The translations under genes were made by a program, and so were the position numbers. Positions 1-7,016 of a stretch of 64,000 bases of DNA are shown in pieces. Positions within the stretch are counted from its first letter, which is position 1. The number at the start of each line of letters is the position of its first letter. Under the pieces are notes generated by a model. It was not told the DNA's origin and did no database searches. It worked only from the letters and a program-made list of their open reading frames with translations. The stretch lies in the NCBI GenBank assembly GCA_910587015.1, contig CAJUME010000005.1, positions 1 to 64,000 of the forward strand, given 5' to 3'. The stretch comes from an uncultured Christensenella sp. Lineage in GTDB: Bacteria; Bacillota; Clostridia; Christensenellales; Borkfalkiaceae.

Positions 1-3
1 CAT
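1..3 (-). CDS. Start codon of a further leftward gene (rest outside window)
   Basis: Read on the minus strand, the first three bases are an ATG preceded by a good Shine-Dalgarno sequence (AAAAGGAGT, 5-6 bases upstream). The gene would lie to the left of the window, 38 bases after the acetyltransferase stop, so the leftward operon probably continues. Nothing can be said about its product. Confidence 0.45.
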
Positions 4-41
4 TGTTTACTCCTTTTTGCTTTGTGCGAAAAAACTATTCG

Positions 42-500
42 TTAAATAAACTTTTCAAGGTCGAACATTCCGTCGCGATAAATCAAATCTCCGTTTTTAT
101 GTTCGTAACCCAATTTGCGGTAGAACGGAATCGCCGATATAGCCGAATGGATTTCTATTCGGTTTGCTCTTTTTGCGTATTCGTCGCTTTCCAAATGCTC
201 TATGATTTTCTTGCCGATTCCTTTATGTTGATAGGAAGGCGCTACAAATATGGTGTTTATCCAACTTTCCGTTAAACTATCCCAATACGCACCGATACAA
301 CCGCACCCAATAATTTTATTGTTTTCCTTTACCACGTAAAAATGACCGTACTCGGCTTTTTGCTTTATTTCGTCATACGGAATAGAAAAATATTGCGGCT
401 GTTGCGGATAAAATTCGGCAAATACCGAATTTTTACACGCACTTGCTACCATATCGCAGGTTTCTTGTATCTCGCTTTCTTTTATAAGTTCTATTATCAT
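42..500 (-). CDS. GNAT family N-acetyltransferase
   Basis: A 152-residue single-domain protein with the GCN5-related acetyltransferase fold, expected to move an acetyl group from acetyl-CoA to an amine. The acetyl-CoA loop is visible as VAPSYQHKGIGKKII (about residues 86-100; motif A is Q/R-x-x-G-x-G/A). The C-terminal FYRKLGYE segment is the usual motif B. The length is normal for the family. The ATG at 500 has GGAGG nine bases upstream. It is the last complete gene of the leftward five-gene operon that also carries DJ-1, DUF3795 and nucleotidyltransferase genes. The substrate cannot be predicted. Confidence 0.85.
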   Translation of the reverse strand: MIIELIKESEIQETCDMVASACKNSVFAEFYPQQPQYFSIPYDEIKQKAEYGHFYVVKENNKIIGCGCIGAYWDSLTESWINTIFVAPSYQHKGIGKKIIEHLESDEYAKRANRIEIHSAISAIPFYRKLGYEHKNGDLIYRDGMFDLEKFI

Positions 501-513
501 TCGTTACAACCTC

Positions 514-1104
514 CTACATTTTCGGCATAGGTGCGGTATAAAAACCGAGTTTGTGAAAGTCGTACCAACCTTTGATTTGCTCGTCGCTTGCAACCGATAG
601 AGCTTTCAAAATTTCCTGTGCAAATTCAAGCGCCGCCGTTCCGTTTGCCGTTATAACGTTATTATCCGAAACAGCTTGCCTATGTACAAAGCCCTGCTCG
701 TTGGTATAAGCCGAATACTGCTTTAATTCGTTTAAGTCGTTTGCGGTATGCTTTGCGCCGTTCAATGCGCCGACAGAACCTAAAAACCTGCAAGCGTCGC
801 AAATTGCGCCCAAAACTTTTCCGTGCTTTATGCAATCTTCGATAAGCGGTTTAACTTGCATAGCGTTTTCGTTGCGCCACGACATACCGCCTATAAGTAT
901 CAAAGCGTCATAGTCTGACGGAACGCTTTGCAAATCGTAATCGGGCAAGCACTTAACGCCGCCGATAGAAGGTACAGTGTCTTTCGTAAGCGATACAGTC
1001 TTGTTCTCTAACTTACCGCCACCGAGCAGATTGACCGCCGACGAGATATAGGCAAGTTCCCAATCCGCCCATTGTTCCAAGATAACGTATAAAATTTTTT
1101 TCAT
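514..1104 (-). CDS. DJ-1/PfpI family protein
   Basis: A 196-residue protein of the DJ-1/PfpI class I glutamine-amidotransferase-like superfamily. The nucleophile elbow is seen as GAICDACRFLG (about residues 98-108), with the candidate catalytic Cys in AICDA. The preceding strand and loop DALILIGG match the family. Members act as deglycases, chaperones or proteases, and which of these applies cannot be read from sequence. Its ATG overlaps the DUF3795 stop in an ATGA arrangement and has AAGGAGA upstream, so the two are translationally coupled. It belongs to the leftward accessory operon next to the serine recombinase. Confidence 0.85.
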   Translation of the reverse strand: MKKILYVILEQWADWELAYISSAVNLLGGGKLENKTVSLTKDTVPSIGGVKCLPDYDLQSVPSDYDALILIGGMSWRNENAMQVKPLIEDCIKHGKVLGAICDACRFLGSVGALNGAKHTANDLNELKQYSAYTNEQGFVHRQAVSDNNVITANGTAALEFAQEILKALSVASDEQIKGWYDFHKLGFYTAPMPKM

Positions 1105-1451
1105 AGAATTTCTCCTTTATTTGATTTAAGATTTTCGAGCGCTTCGGCATTATTCGATATTACCATACCCACAGTCCGGCAGCCGCTCATTGCCGAACAG
1201 TCGCCGCATGTTTCGATAGCCTTACCGAGCGCGCACTGCCGTATAGGACAAAGACTGTCGCAATAAGGCGTTTTTACTCCGTCAGCACGGCAACCCTCAC
1301 AGTTTATCATCTCGGGCGTGATTTCCACTCCGTTCAGTTCCGACCAAAGTTTAGCTACTTTTTCACGCAAAGCATTGTCGTTATTGAGCGTCGCTTTTCG
1401 TGCGTCGCACTTTTCGCAATCCAGCCCGCAATATGCAATAAGTTTTTTCAT
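1101..1451 (-). CDS. DUF3795 cysteine-rich protein
   Basis: A 116-residue protein matching the DUF3795 pattern: YCGLDCEKCDARKA at the N-terminus, then CEGCRADG, CDSLCPIRQC and CGDCSAMSGC. The paired cysteines suggest bound zinc or an iron-sulfur cluster. The function of the family is not established. It overlaps both neighbours by four bases (ATGA type), which places it firmly in the operon. The full expected length is present. Confidence 0.8.
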   Translation of the reverse strand: MKKLIAYCGLDCEKCDARKATLNNDNALREKVAKLWSELNGVEITPEMINCEGCRADGVKTPYCDSLCPIRQCALGKAIETCGDCSAMSGCRTVGMVISNNAEALENLKSNKGEIL

Positions 1452-2107
1452 TCGTTATAGCCGCCGATACACGCTTTCGTCCAATTTATAAGTAACTCCG
1501 ACATTTCCTCGAATTGTACGTCTGCGCCGTTCTTTAAGTTTAGCGCCGTTGTAAGCACGGCTGACGGCGGATTGATTGCGTTTTGCAATTCGGTTTTCGA
1601 TTTTATGTATTTACCCGTTTCGTAAAACCATATCGCTTGTAAAACAAATACAGCAGATTTATAAAGCGAGCGCAGAATATCGTAGTTTTTTTCGTGAACG
1701 AAGTTATGCACGCAGGCGTGATAAATATTGCACGCTCCTATTTTTATAGCACGCTTTACTGCCTTTTTATCTATCTTTTCAAGCAAGTAATCGAGAGTTC
1801 CTTTAATGGGCGTAGTGTCATAATAGAATTGAAAAAGGTCGCTCGCCTCCCAATTCAAAAGTTCGTCCTTGCCAGAAATAAAACCGCAAATCAACTGCCT
1901 GTTCTGTAAGGTATCGAGCATATCTCTATAAGTTTTTAAGTCGTTCATTCTCAATTCGTCGAGAATAACAACCACGTCTATATCGCTTGTTTGAGTTGCT
2001 TCGCCTCTGCCGTAACTGCCTTGCAAACCTATAAACCATACACGGTCGAAAAAAGTTTGCTCGACTTTGTTTGTAAATTCCGCAATCCAATTTTTAATAT
2101 CAATCAT
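1448..2107 (-). CDS. Nucleotidyltransferase-domain protein (ANT/MNT fold)
   Basis: A 219-residue protein with a pol-beta-type nucleotidyltransferase domain at the N-terminus. It shows the signature GSYGRGEATQTSDIDVVV (about residues 30-47), where G-S and the D-x-D pair bind nucleotide and metal. The rest is helical, as in aminoglycoside adenylyltransferases and HEPN-linked nucleotidyltransferases. Resistance activity cannot be claimed: the helical half has no family motif I recognise. It starts six bases after the stop of the GyrI-like gene and overlaps DUF3795 by four bases. An alternative reading is the nucleotidyltransferase half of a toxin-antitoxin-like pair, but no HEPN partner is visible. 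Confidence 0.75.
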   Translation of the reverse strand: MIDIKNWIAEFTNKVEQTFFDRVWFIGLQGSYGRGEATQTSDIDVVVILDELRMNDLKTYRDMLDTLQNRQLICGFISGKDELLNWEASDLFQFYYDTTPIKGTLDYLLEKIDKKAVKRAIKIGACNIYHACVHNFVHEKNYDILRSLYKSAVFVLQAIWFYETGKYIKSKTELQNAINPPSAVLTTALNLKNGADVQFEEMSELLINWTKACIGGYNE

Positions 2108-2113
2108 ACTTTT

Positions 2114-2566
2114 TCACTTTACCGCTATGTATAAATAGCAATGCGCTTTACCGTCTTTGGTATATTCGGCGGGTACGGTGCTTTCATAGTCGATTGTAAA
2201 AGCACGTTTAAGTTCGCCGCTTGCGGTAAGTTGCCAAACTTTCGACCACGCTTTGTTAGCGCAGTCGGTAATCGTTTCGCCGCTCTCGTCGATTTTGATA
2301 TACTTGCCTTGCGCGACCAATTCTTCCATTTTTGCAAAGAAATCTACTGTTACGGACATAACGGACAAGTTGTATTTGCCTTTCTCGTCGCTTTCGTAAT
2401 CGCTGTATGACGATATAGGCGACAGTCCTTTTACGGGTGTGCCGTTTTCTATAAAGTCAAGCGTAATTTTGCCCGTCATAATATCCGCCCAAAGTTCGTT
2501 GATTTTTGCCATGCCACTCTCGGAATTGTCCGTGCGTATCGTTACGCTCTTAAATGAGTAAGCCAT
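2114..2566 (-). CDS. GyrI-like / AraC-type effector-binding domain protein
   Basis: A 150-residue stand-alone GyrI-like (bacterial transcription activator effector-binding) domain. The C-terminal half shows the usual layout: a GKY strand, a helix with two Trp (KAWSKVWQ), then a final strand HCYLYIAVK. Such domains bind small hydrophobic or cationic molecules. No DNA-binding domain is present, so it is a binder rather than a regulator. I chose the ATG at 2566 because GGAGG lies just upstream. A longer reading frame exists, but its extra N-terminus crosses the promoter. It is the first gene of the leftward operon. Confidence 0.65.
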   Translation of the reverse strand: MAYSFKSVTIRTDNSESGMAKINELWADIMTGKITLDFIENGTPVKGLSPISSYSDYESDEKGKYNLSVMSVTVDFFAKMEELVAQGKYIKIDESGETITDCANKAWSKVWQLTASGELKRAFTIDYESTVPAEYTKDGKAHCYLYIAVK

Positions 2567-2594
2567 TGTATTCCTCCGAAGTTTAATCATTAAA

Positions 2595-2623
2595 ATTATA
2601 GCACAACAAAGAATTTTTTTCAA
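2595..2623 (-). promoter_or_regulatory. Sigma-A promoter for the leftward five-gene operon
   Basis: The minus strand reads TTGAAA, 17 bases, TATAAT, with TGC directly before the -10 (extended -10). The expected start point is about 20 bases upstream of the GyrI-like ATG. Confidence 0.8.
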
Positions 2624-2647
2624 GTGAAATTTTATTTCTAAATCGTA

Positions 2648-2676
2648 TTGACAATAATCTTTATAAGTGATATAAT
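2648..2676 (+). promoter_or_regulatory. Consensus sigma-A promoter for the XRE/recombinase pair
   Basis: The plus strand reads TTGACA, 17 bases, TATAAT: a perfect consensus promoter facing the XRE gene. The AGGTGG ribosome binding site and the ATG at 2705 follow. Confidence 0.85.
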
Positions 2677-2693
2677 AATTCAAAATAAAGATT
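2656..2693. promoter_or_regulatory. Inverted repeat around the XRE promoter, candidate operator
   Basis: AATCTTTAT at 2656-2664 and its perfect reverse complement ATAAAGATT at 2685-2693 flank the -10 box, 20 bases apart. One arm sits between -35 and -10 and the other in the early transcribed region, a layout suited to self-repression by the XRE protein encoded immediately downstream. The function is inferred from position only. Confidence 0.45.
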
Positions 2694-2704
2694 TAGGTGG
2701 TTAT

Positions 2705-3073
2705 ATGAAAAAACCGACGATAGTAGCGCAAAGATTAAAAGGATTGAGAGAAAGCGTTAGACTTTCGCAAGCAAAGCTCGCGGCAAATTTTGAAGGCGTA
2801 GAACAGCCCGCCATTTTCCGTTATGAAAACGGACAAGCGTTTCCGCCCTACGGCGTGTTAATGCAGTACGCCGATTATTTTGACGTATCGCTTGACTATA
2901 TATTCGGCAGGACGGACAACCCGCAAGGCAAGCTATACAATTTTCAACCCAAAGTATGGAAAAACCAAACTCAAATGCAAGAGCTAATCGAAATGTGCTT
3001 TGACCCGAACTCTCCTGCAAACGCACAATTAAAGGAAACGCTTTTGCGTATTATGAGGGAACAAAACAAATGA
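2705..3073 (+). CDS. XRE family helix-turn-helix regulator
   Basis: A 122-residue Cro/C1-type regulator. The HTH_3 domain covers about residues 8-70: LKGLRESVRLSQAKLAANF, then the recognition helix EQPAIFRYENG and the family ending FDVSLDYIFGRTD. The C-terminal 50 residues are short and have no recognisable enzyme domain. The ATG at 2705 follows AGGTGG. The stop overlaps the recombinase ATG (ATGA), so regulator and recombinase are co-translated. This fits a small mobile element controlling its own recombinase, probably through the inverted repeat in its promoter. Confidence 0.85.
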   Translation: MKKPTIVAQRLKGLRESVRLSQAKLAANFEGVEQPAIFRYENGQAFPPYGVLMQYADYFDVSLDYIFGRTDNPQGKLYNFQPKVWKNQTQMQELIEMCFDPNSPANAQLKETLLRIMREQNK

Positions 3074-4548
3074 GAGCAGTCATTTACGCAAGATATTCAA
3101 GCGATAACCAAACGGAAGCGAGTATCGAAGGTCAGCTTCGCGAGTGTATGGAATACGCAACCTATAATGACATTCAAGTTATGGGCAATTACATAGACAG
3201 AGCGTTGTCCGCAAAGACGGATAACCGTCCCGAATTTCAGCGTATGATAAAGGATAGCTATAAACACGCTTTTGATTGTATCATCGTTTGGAAGTTAGAC
3301 CGTTTTTCCCGTAACCGTTACGACAGCGCACACTATAAAGCACTACTCCGCAAAAACGGCGTAAAGGTTGTATCGGCAAAGGAAACGATTGCCGAAGGCT
3401 CGGAAGGCATACTCCTTGAATCGGTTTTGGAAGGAATGGCAGAGTTCTATTCAGCCGAGCTTGCCGAGAAAGTAACGCGCGGTATGAAAGAAAACGCATT
3501 AAAAGGTTTATGGAACGGTGGCAATACTCCGTTTGGCTATGTAATCAATGCCGAGCATAAGTTAGATATTGACCCGAAAGCCGCACCTATCGTTGCCGAG
3601 ATATTCAAGTTAAGCAACGATGGGAAAACGGTAAAAGAAATTTACAACATAATGTCCAAGCGGAAAGTTACGCGTCCGAACGGAAAAGAGTTGCGGTATA
3701 ACGCTATTCGGTATATGCTCTCAAACAGAGTTTATATAGGCGAATACCGTCATATGGGCGTGGTTATAAAAGACAGCGTACCGCCGCTTGTATCGGAAGA
3801 ACTGTTTAACGCCGTACAGTTGGAACTTGCCAAGAATTCAAAAGCACCGGCAAGGCACACGGCAGACGACGACTATTTATTAACGACAAAACTTTTTTGT
3901 GGGCGTTGCGGTGCTATGATGGTAGCGCAAGCGGGAACGAGCGGAACAAAAGGTGTTGTCTATCGGTACTATGCTTGCGTTCGACAGAAAAAGCATAAAT
4001 GCGAGAAAAAGGCTGTCGGCAAGATCAAGTTAGAAGATTTAATTGTCCATAAAACAATGGAATTTCTAAAAGACGACGGTGTGATTGAAAGGCTTTCGGA
4101 AAAGCTGTTTGAATTGCAATACACGGAAAGCACGCTACTCCCCAAGTTACAAGAACAGTTAAAGCAAAAAGAAAAAGAGATTGAGAATATAGTAAACGCC
4201 GTTCAGAAAGGTTACGCAACGGAAATACTGTTAAAGCGGCTGTCCGACCTTGAAACAGAGCAAAAAGAAATAACGGACGCGATTGCAAAGGAACAGTTAA
4301 AAGCACCGATATTCACGCAAGACCATTTCAAAATGGCACTATATAACTTCCGTAAGATAGATATATCCACGCAAGACGGAAAACGAAAGATTATTGATAC
4401 CTTCATAAACTCGATTTACCTTTACGACGATTATATGAAAATCGTCTATAACGCGAACGGTAAAGAAGAAATTGTATCGCTTGAAGAACTCGAAAGTTCA
4501 ACCTTGTTTTCAAACGGTGCACCACCTGAACACTCTATTAAGTTTTGA
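3070..4548 (+). CDS. Large serine recombinase
   Basis: A 492-residue site-specific recombinase of the large serine type. The resolvase catalytic domain is at about residues 1-150, with YARYSSDNQ holding the nucleophile (Ser10) and KLDRFSRNRYD holding the conserved R-x-x-R. The recombinase domain follows (GGNTPFGYVIN, then PNGKELRYNAIRYMLSNRVY). A zinc ribbon comes next (LFCGRCGAMMV, about residue 276, with later Cys), then a coiled coil. This is the full length for element integrases such as those of clostridial transposons and prophages. It is the last gene before the chromosomal-looking DUF2461, so the element end is probably just downstream. Confidence 0.93.
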   Translation: MRAVIYARYSSDNQTEASIEGQLRECMEYATYNDIQVMGNYIDRALSAKTDNRPEFQRMIKDSYKHAFDCIIVWKLDRFSRNRYDSAHYKALLRKNGVKVVSAKETIAEGSEGILLESVLEGMAEFYSAELAEKVTRGMKENALKGLWNGGNTPFGYVINAEHKLDIDPKAAPIVAEIFKLSNDGKTVKEIYNIMSKRKVTRPNGKELRYNAIRYMLSNRVYIGEYRHMGVVIKDSVPPLVSEELFNAVQLELAKNSKAPARHTADDDYLLTTKLFCGRCGAMMVAQAGTSGTKGVVYRYYACVRQKKHKCEKKAVGKIKLEDLIVHKTMEFLKDDGVIERLSEKLFELQYTESTLLPKLQEQLKQKEKEIENIVNAVQKGYATEILLKRLSDLETEQKEITDAIAKEQLKAPIFTQDHFKMALYNFRKIDISTQDGKRKIIDTFINSIYLYDDYMKIVYNANGKEEIVSLEELESSTLFSNGAPPEHSIKF

Positions 4549-4579
4549 ACCCTAACAGTCCAGAATTGATAGAGTGTTC
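4528..4579. repeat. Inverted repeat across the recombinase stop codon
   Basis: GAACACTCTAT at 4528-4538 is the perfect reverse complement of ATAGAGTGTTC at 4569-4579. In RNA the stem can grow inward by a G-U and two A-U pairs. The arms lie on both sides of the recombinase TGA (4546-4548), and CTTTAGTTT follows. It could be the recombinase terminator or part of the element's attachment region. Sequence alone does not decide. Confidence 0.5.
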
Positions 4580-4611
4580 TTTAGTTTATGTCAACTTCAG
4601 TTCCTTTTGCT

Positions 4612-4625
4612 GTATTTTAAAATAC
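4612..4625. repeat. Perfect 14-bp palindrome upstream of DUF2461
   Basis: GTATTTTAAAATAC is a perfect palindrome in the 126-base gap between the recombinase and the DUF2461 gene. It may be a protein-binding site. No clear -35/-10 pair is visible around it. Confidence 0.25.
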
Positions 4626-4674
4626 AAAGTACAACAATAAAAAAACGCTAATAATTTTATAAAAGGAGATAAAA

Positions 4675-5358
4675 ATGAACAGCCGAATTATATTGAATTA
4701 TCTTGCGGAATTAAACGCAAACAACAACCGCGACTGGTATCACGAACATAAGAGCGAAAATAAAGAAGCTACTGCGCAGTTTGAACAGCTTGTGCAAGAG
4801 CTTATTTACGGTATCGGTTCGTTTGACCAAAGCGTATTGCACAACAATCCCAAAGAGCTTACCTTCAAGCTCGTGCGGGATACAAGATTCAGCCACGATA
4901 AATCACCGTATAATCCGTCATTCAGGGCCCACATATCATCAATGGGCAAGCTCCCTATCCCTGTCGGATACTATGTAATGATTAAACCCAACGGCGGCAC
5001 ATTTTTGGGCGGCGGCTTATTTGCGGATATGTTTACAAATGCTACCGCTATGGTTCGTAATTATATATCGAAGCATTCCGACGAATGGAACGATATAATA
5101 TCCTCAAAAGAATTTAATAAGTATTTTACAGTAAAGGGCACGGCATTAAAAAATGTTCCCGCCGGATATGACAAAGAACATCCGCAAGCCGAATACTTAA
5201 AATACAAATCGTGGTATTTAGAATATTTTTTAAGCGACGATGAAGTAATTGACGAAACTCGATTTTTGCAAAAATCAATAGCTATTTTCATGGCAATGAA
5301 GCCGTTTAATGATTACCTAAACAAGGCTCTTAAGGACTTCAAAATGCCGACAAGATAA
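4675..5358 (+). CDS. DUF2461 (TIGR02453) family protein
   Basis: A 227-residue protein of the DUF2461 family, of unknown biochemical function. Family marks are NNRDWYHEHKSE near residues 16-27, FKLVRDTRFSHDKSPYNPSFRAHIS at about 64-88, and GGGLFADMFTN. The full expected length is present. The ATG has AAGGAG at the proper distance. It is a single gene ended by a strong terminator and flanks the recombinase element. Whether it is element cargo or the chromosomal flank is uncertain. Confidence 0.85.
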   Translation: MNSRIILNYLAELNANNNRDWYHEHKSENKEATAQFEQLVQELIYGIGSFDQSVLHNNPKELTFKLVRDTRFSHDKSPYNPSFRAHISSMGKLPIPVGYYVMIKPNGGTFLGGGLFADMFTNATAMVRNYISKHSDEWNDIISSKEFNKYFTVKGTALKNVPAGYDKEHPQAEYLKYKSWYLEYFLSDDEVIDETRFLQKSIAIFMAMKPFNDYLNKALKDFKMPTR

Positions 5359-5415
5359 TACAGCGGCAATTCCCACCGCGCAATTTAATCCCCGCCCATA
5401 AAACAATTAACATAC

Positions 5416-5456
5416 CCCCCGCATAAGGCATATATTGCCTTATGCGGGGGACTTTT
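5416..5456 (+). terminator. Intrinsic terminator after DUF2461
   Basis: A perfect 15-bp stem (5416-5430 with 5436-5450, TATAT loop) is followed by ACTTTTTAC. It ends the DUF2461 transcript and reaches the stop of the convergent oxidoreductase gene. Confidence 0.9.
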
Positions 5457-6889
5457 TACATTTTATGCTTACAGCATTTTACGGACGGCTCTGATATTAT
5501 ATTTCCGTAAATATCGAAACGCGAGCCGTGACACGGGCAATCCCACGTCATTGTGTCCGCATTCCACTTTAACTGACCGTGCATATGAGGGCACATTCCG
5601 CCTATAACGTAAAGCTTCCCGCTTTCGTCACGGTAAACTGCGCGTTTTTTGCCCTTATACCGCACAACGGCGCCTGTGCCGGCTGGGATATTTTTGACGG
5701 TTTTGACAGTAAATGGCAGATAAGCGGCAGTAATATACCCGAAATTAGTTAAAATATTTGACAGCGCCGACTTAAAGCAAGCCTTTATTTTTCTCTGCGG
5801 AGAAAACATACGCGCATATTTATTTTCCTTTCCGCAAATTGCATCGCGGATAATTTCCGCGCAAACCACCGCGTTTGTCATTCCCCATTTATTGAAGCCG
5901 GTTATAACGTAAACGTTATTAAGCTTTTTTGAATAAGCTCCGGCATACGGCATACCGTCAAAGGTCATAACGTCCGCCGCCGCCCAGCAATGCGTTACCG
6001 TTTCCCCTCCATATAAGGCAGATTTATTTATTAATCTTGCAAAGCTGCCGACGCGCTTTACTCTGCCCGTGCGGTGGTCGAAGCCGCCGAAAAGCGTACC
6101 GTTTGCGTACGGGCGGACGGACAAGCCGTCCTGCTCCTCGTCAAGAAACATTTTATCGGTAACCTTTTCCTTTACGGCGATTGTATACGACAGCGACTGC
6201 CGAAGCTTAAAAATATACCCGCCGTATTTATCGATTATGGGAAAATGCGTTGCAATCACAATAGCATTTGCATGAATTTTATTTCCGCAATATAATATTT
6301 TATTTTCTGCATCGATTTCGGTTACTCTCGTGTTTTCGAAAATTTCGAAATTAACGGGTAAGGCTGACAAAAATTTTATCGGGTCAAATAAATATTGTCC
6401 GCTCATTTTAAGCGCGCATACAGATTTGACGGGAGCAACCTCTCCGACAATTTCGCAATCTGCGCCAAACTCCTTTAATAGCCGACAAGTGCTTTTTAGC
6501 CTTTCGCCGCCGCAACGCGAAAATATAATACCTTCCGTGCGCGTAAAATCGCAATCGGCGCCGTATTTTTCGATTAAATCGGCAAAGCCGCGCATTCCGT
6601 CAATCTGTGCACGGAAATATTGTCTTGCTACTTCCTTGCCGTACCGCAAATACAGCTCATAATAAATATTGCCCTGATTTGCGGTGATTTTTGCCGTGGT
6701 TTTGCCCGTTGTGCCGCCGAAAAGTCTGTCCGCCTCTACGAGCGTAACGCTTTTTCCATCCTCCGCAAGCTTAAAGGCGGTCAAAAAGCCCGCTATACCT
6801 CCGCCGACAACCACAATATCGCGCCTTATATCTTTTTTCAGCTTGGGATATTCTTTTTTACATTCCGACCATACCGATTTGTTCAACAT
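5456..6889 (-). CDS. FAD-dependent oxidoreductase with C-terminal Rieske domain
   Basis: A 477-residue fusion of a DAO-type FAD oxidoreductase and a Rieske [2Fe-2S] domain. The FAD site is VVVGGGIAGFLTAFKLAEDG near residues 26-45. The substrate-domain marker GGTTGKTTAKIT follows. The Rieske ligands are CPHMHG and CPCHGSRF in the last 50 residues (Cys-His and Cys-His pairs). Comparable fusions occur in Bacillus, but the substrate is not known. I chose the ATG at 6889 (AAAGG upstream). An upstream in-frame extension of 70 residues would overlap the divergent ComEC start region and is unlikely. The electron partner is not encoded nearby. Confidence 0.88.
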   Translation of the reverse strand: MLNKSVWSECKKEYPKLKKDIRRDIVVVGGGIAGFLTAFKLAEDGKSVTLVEADRLFGGTTGKTTAKITANQGNIYYELYLRYGKEVARQYFRAQIDGMRGFADLIEKYGADCDFTRTEGIIFSRCGGERLKSTCRLLKEFGADCEIVGEVAPVKSVCALKMSGQYLFDPIKFLSALPVNFEIFENTRVTEIDAENKILYCGNKIHANAIVIATHFPIIDKYGGYIFKLRQSLSYTIAVKEKVTDKMFLDEEQDGLSVRPYANGTLFGGFDHRTGRVKRVGSFARLINKSALYGGETVTHCWAAADVMTFDGMPYAGAYSKKLNNVYVITGFNKWGMTNAVVCAEIIRDAICGKENKYARMFSPQRKIKACFKSALSNILTNFGYITAAYLPFTVKTVKNIPAGTGAVVRYKGKKRAVYRDESGKLYVIGGMCPHMHGQLKWNADTMTWDCPCHGSRFDIYGNIISEPSVKCCKHKM

Positions 6890-7016
6890 TTTTAGTACCT
6901 TTCTGCTTAGCTTGCCCGCGCCAAAACAAAAAAATACAAAATATAACGAAAACCAACAAAAAACTGCCACCAAAAAGCAACAGCCTTCTTGATTTTTTAA
7001 TATTAAAATATAGGCT

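Noticed and set aside
1448..2107. Aminoglycoside resistance gene
   Set aside because: Only the general nucleotidyltransferase signature is present; nothing shows aminoglycoside specificity.
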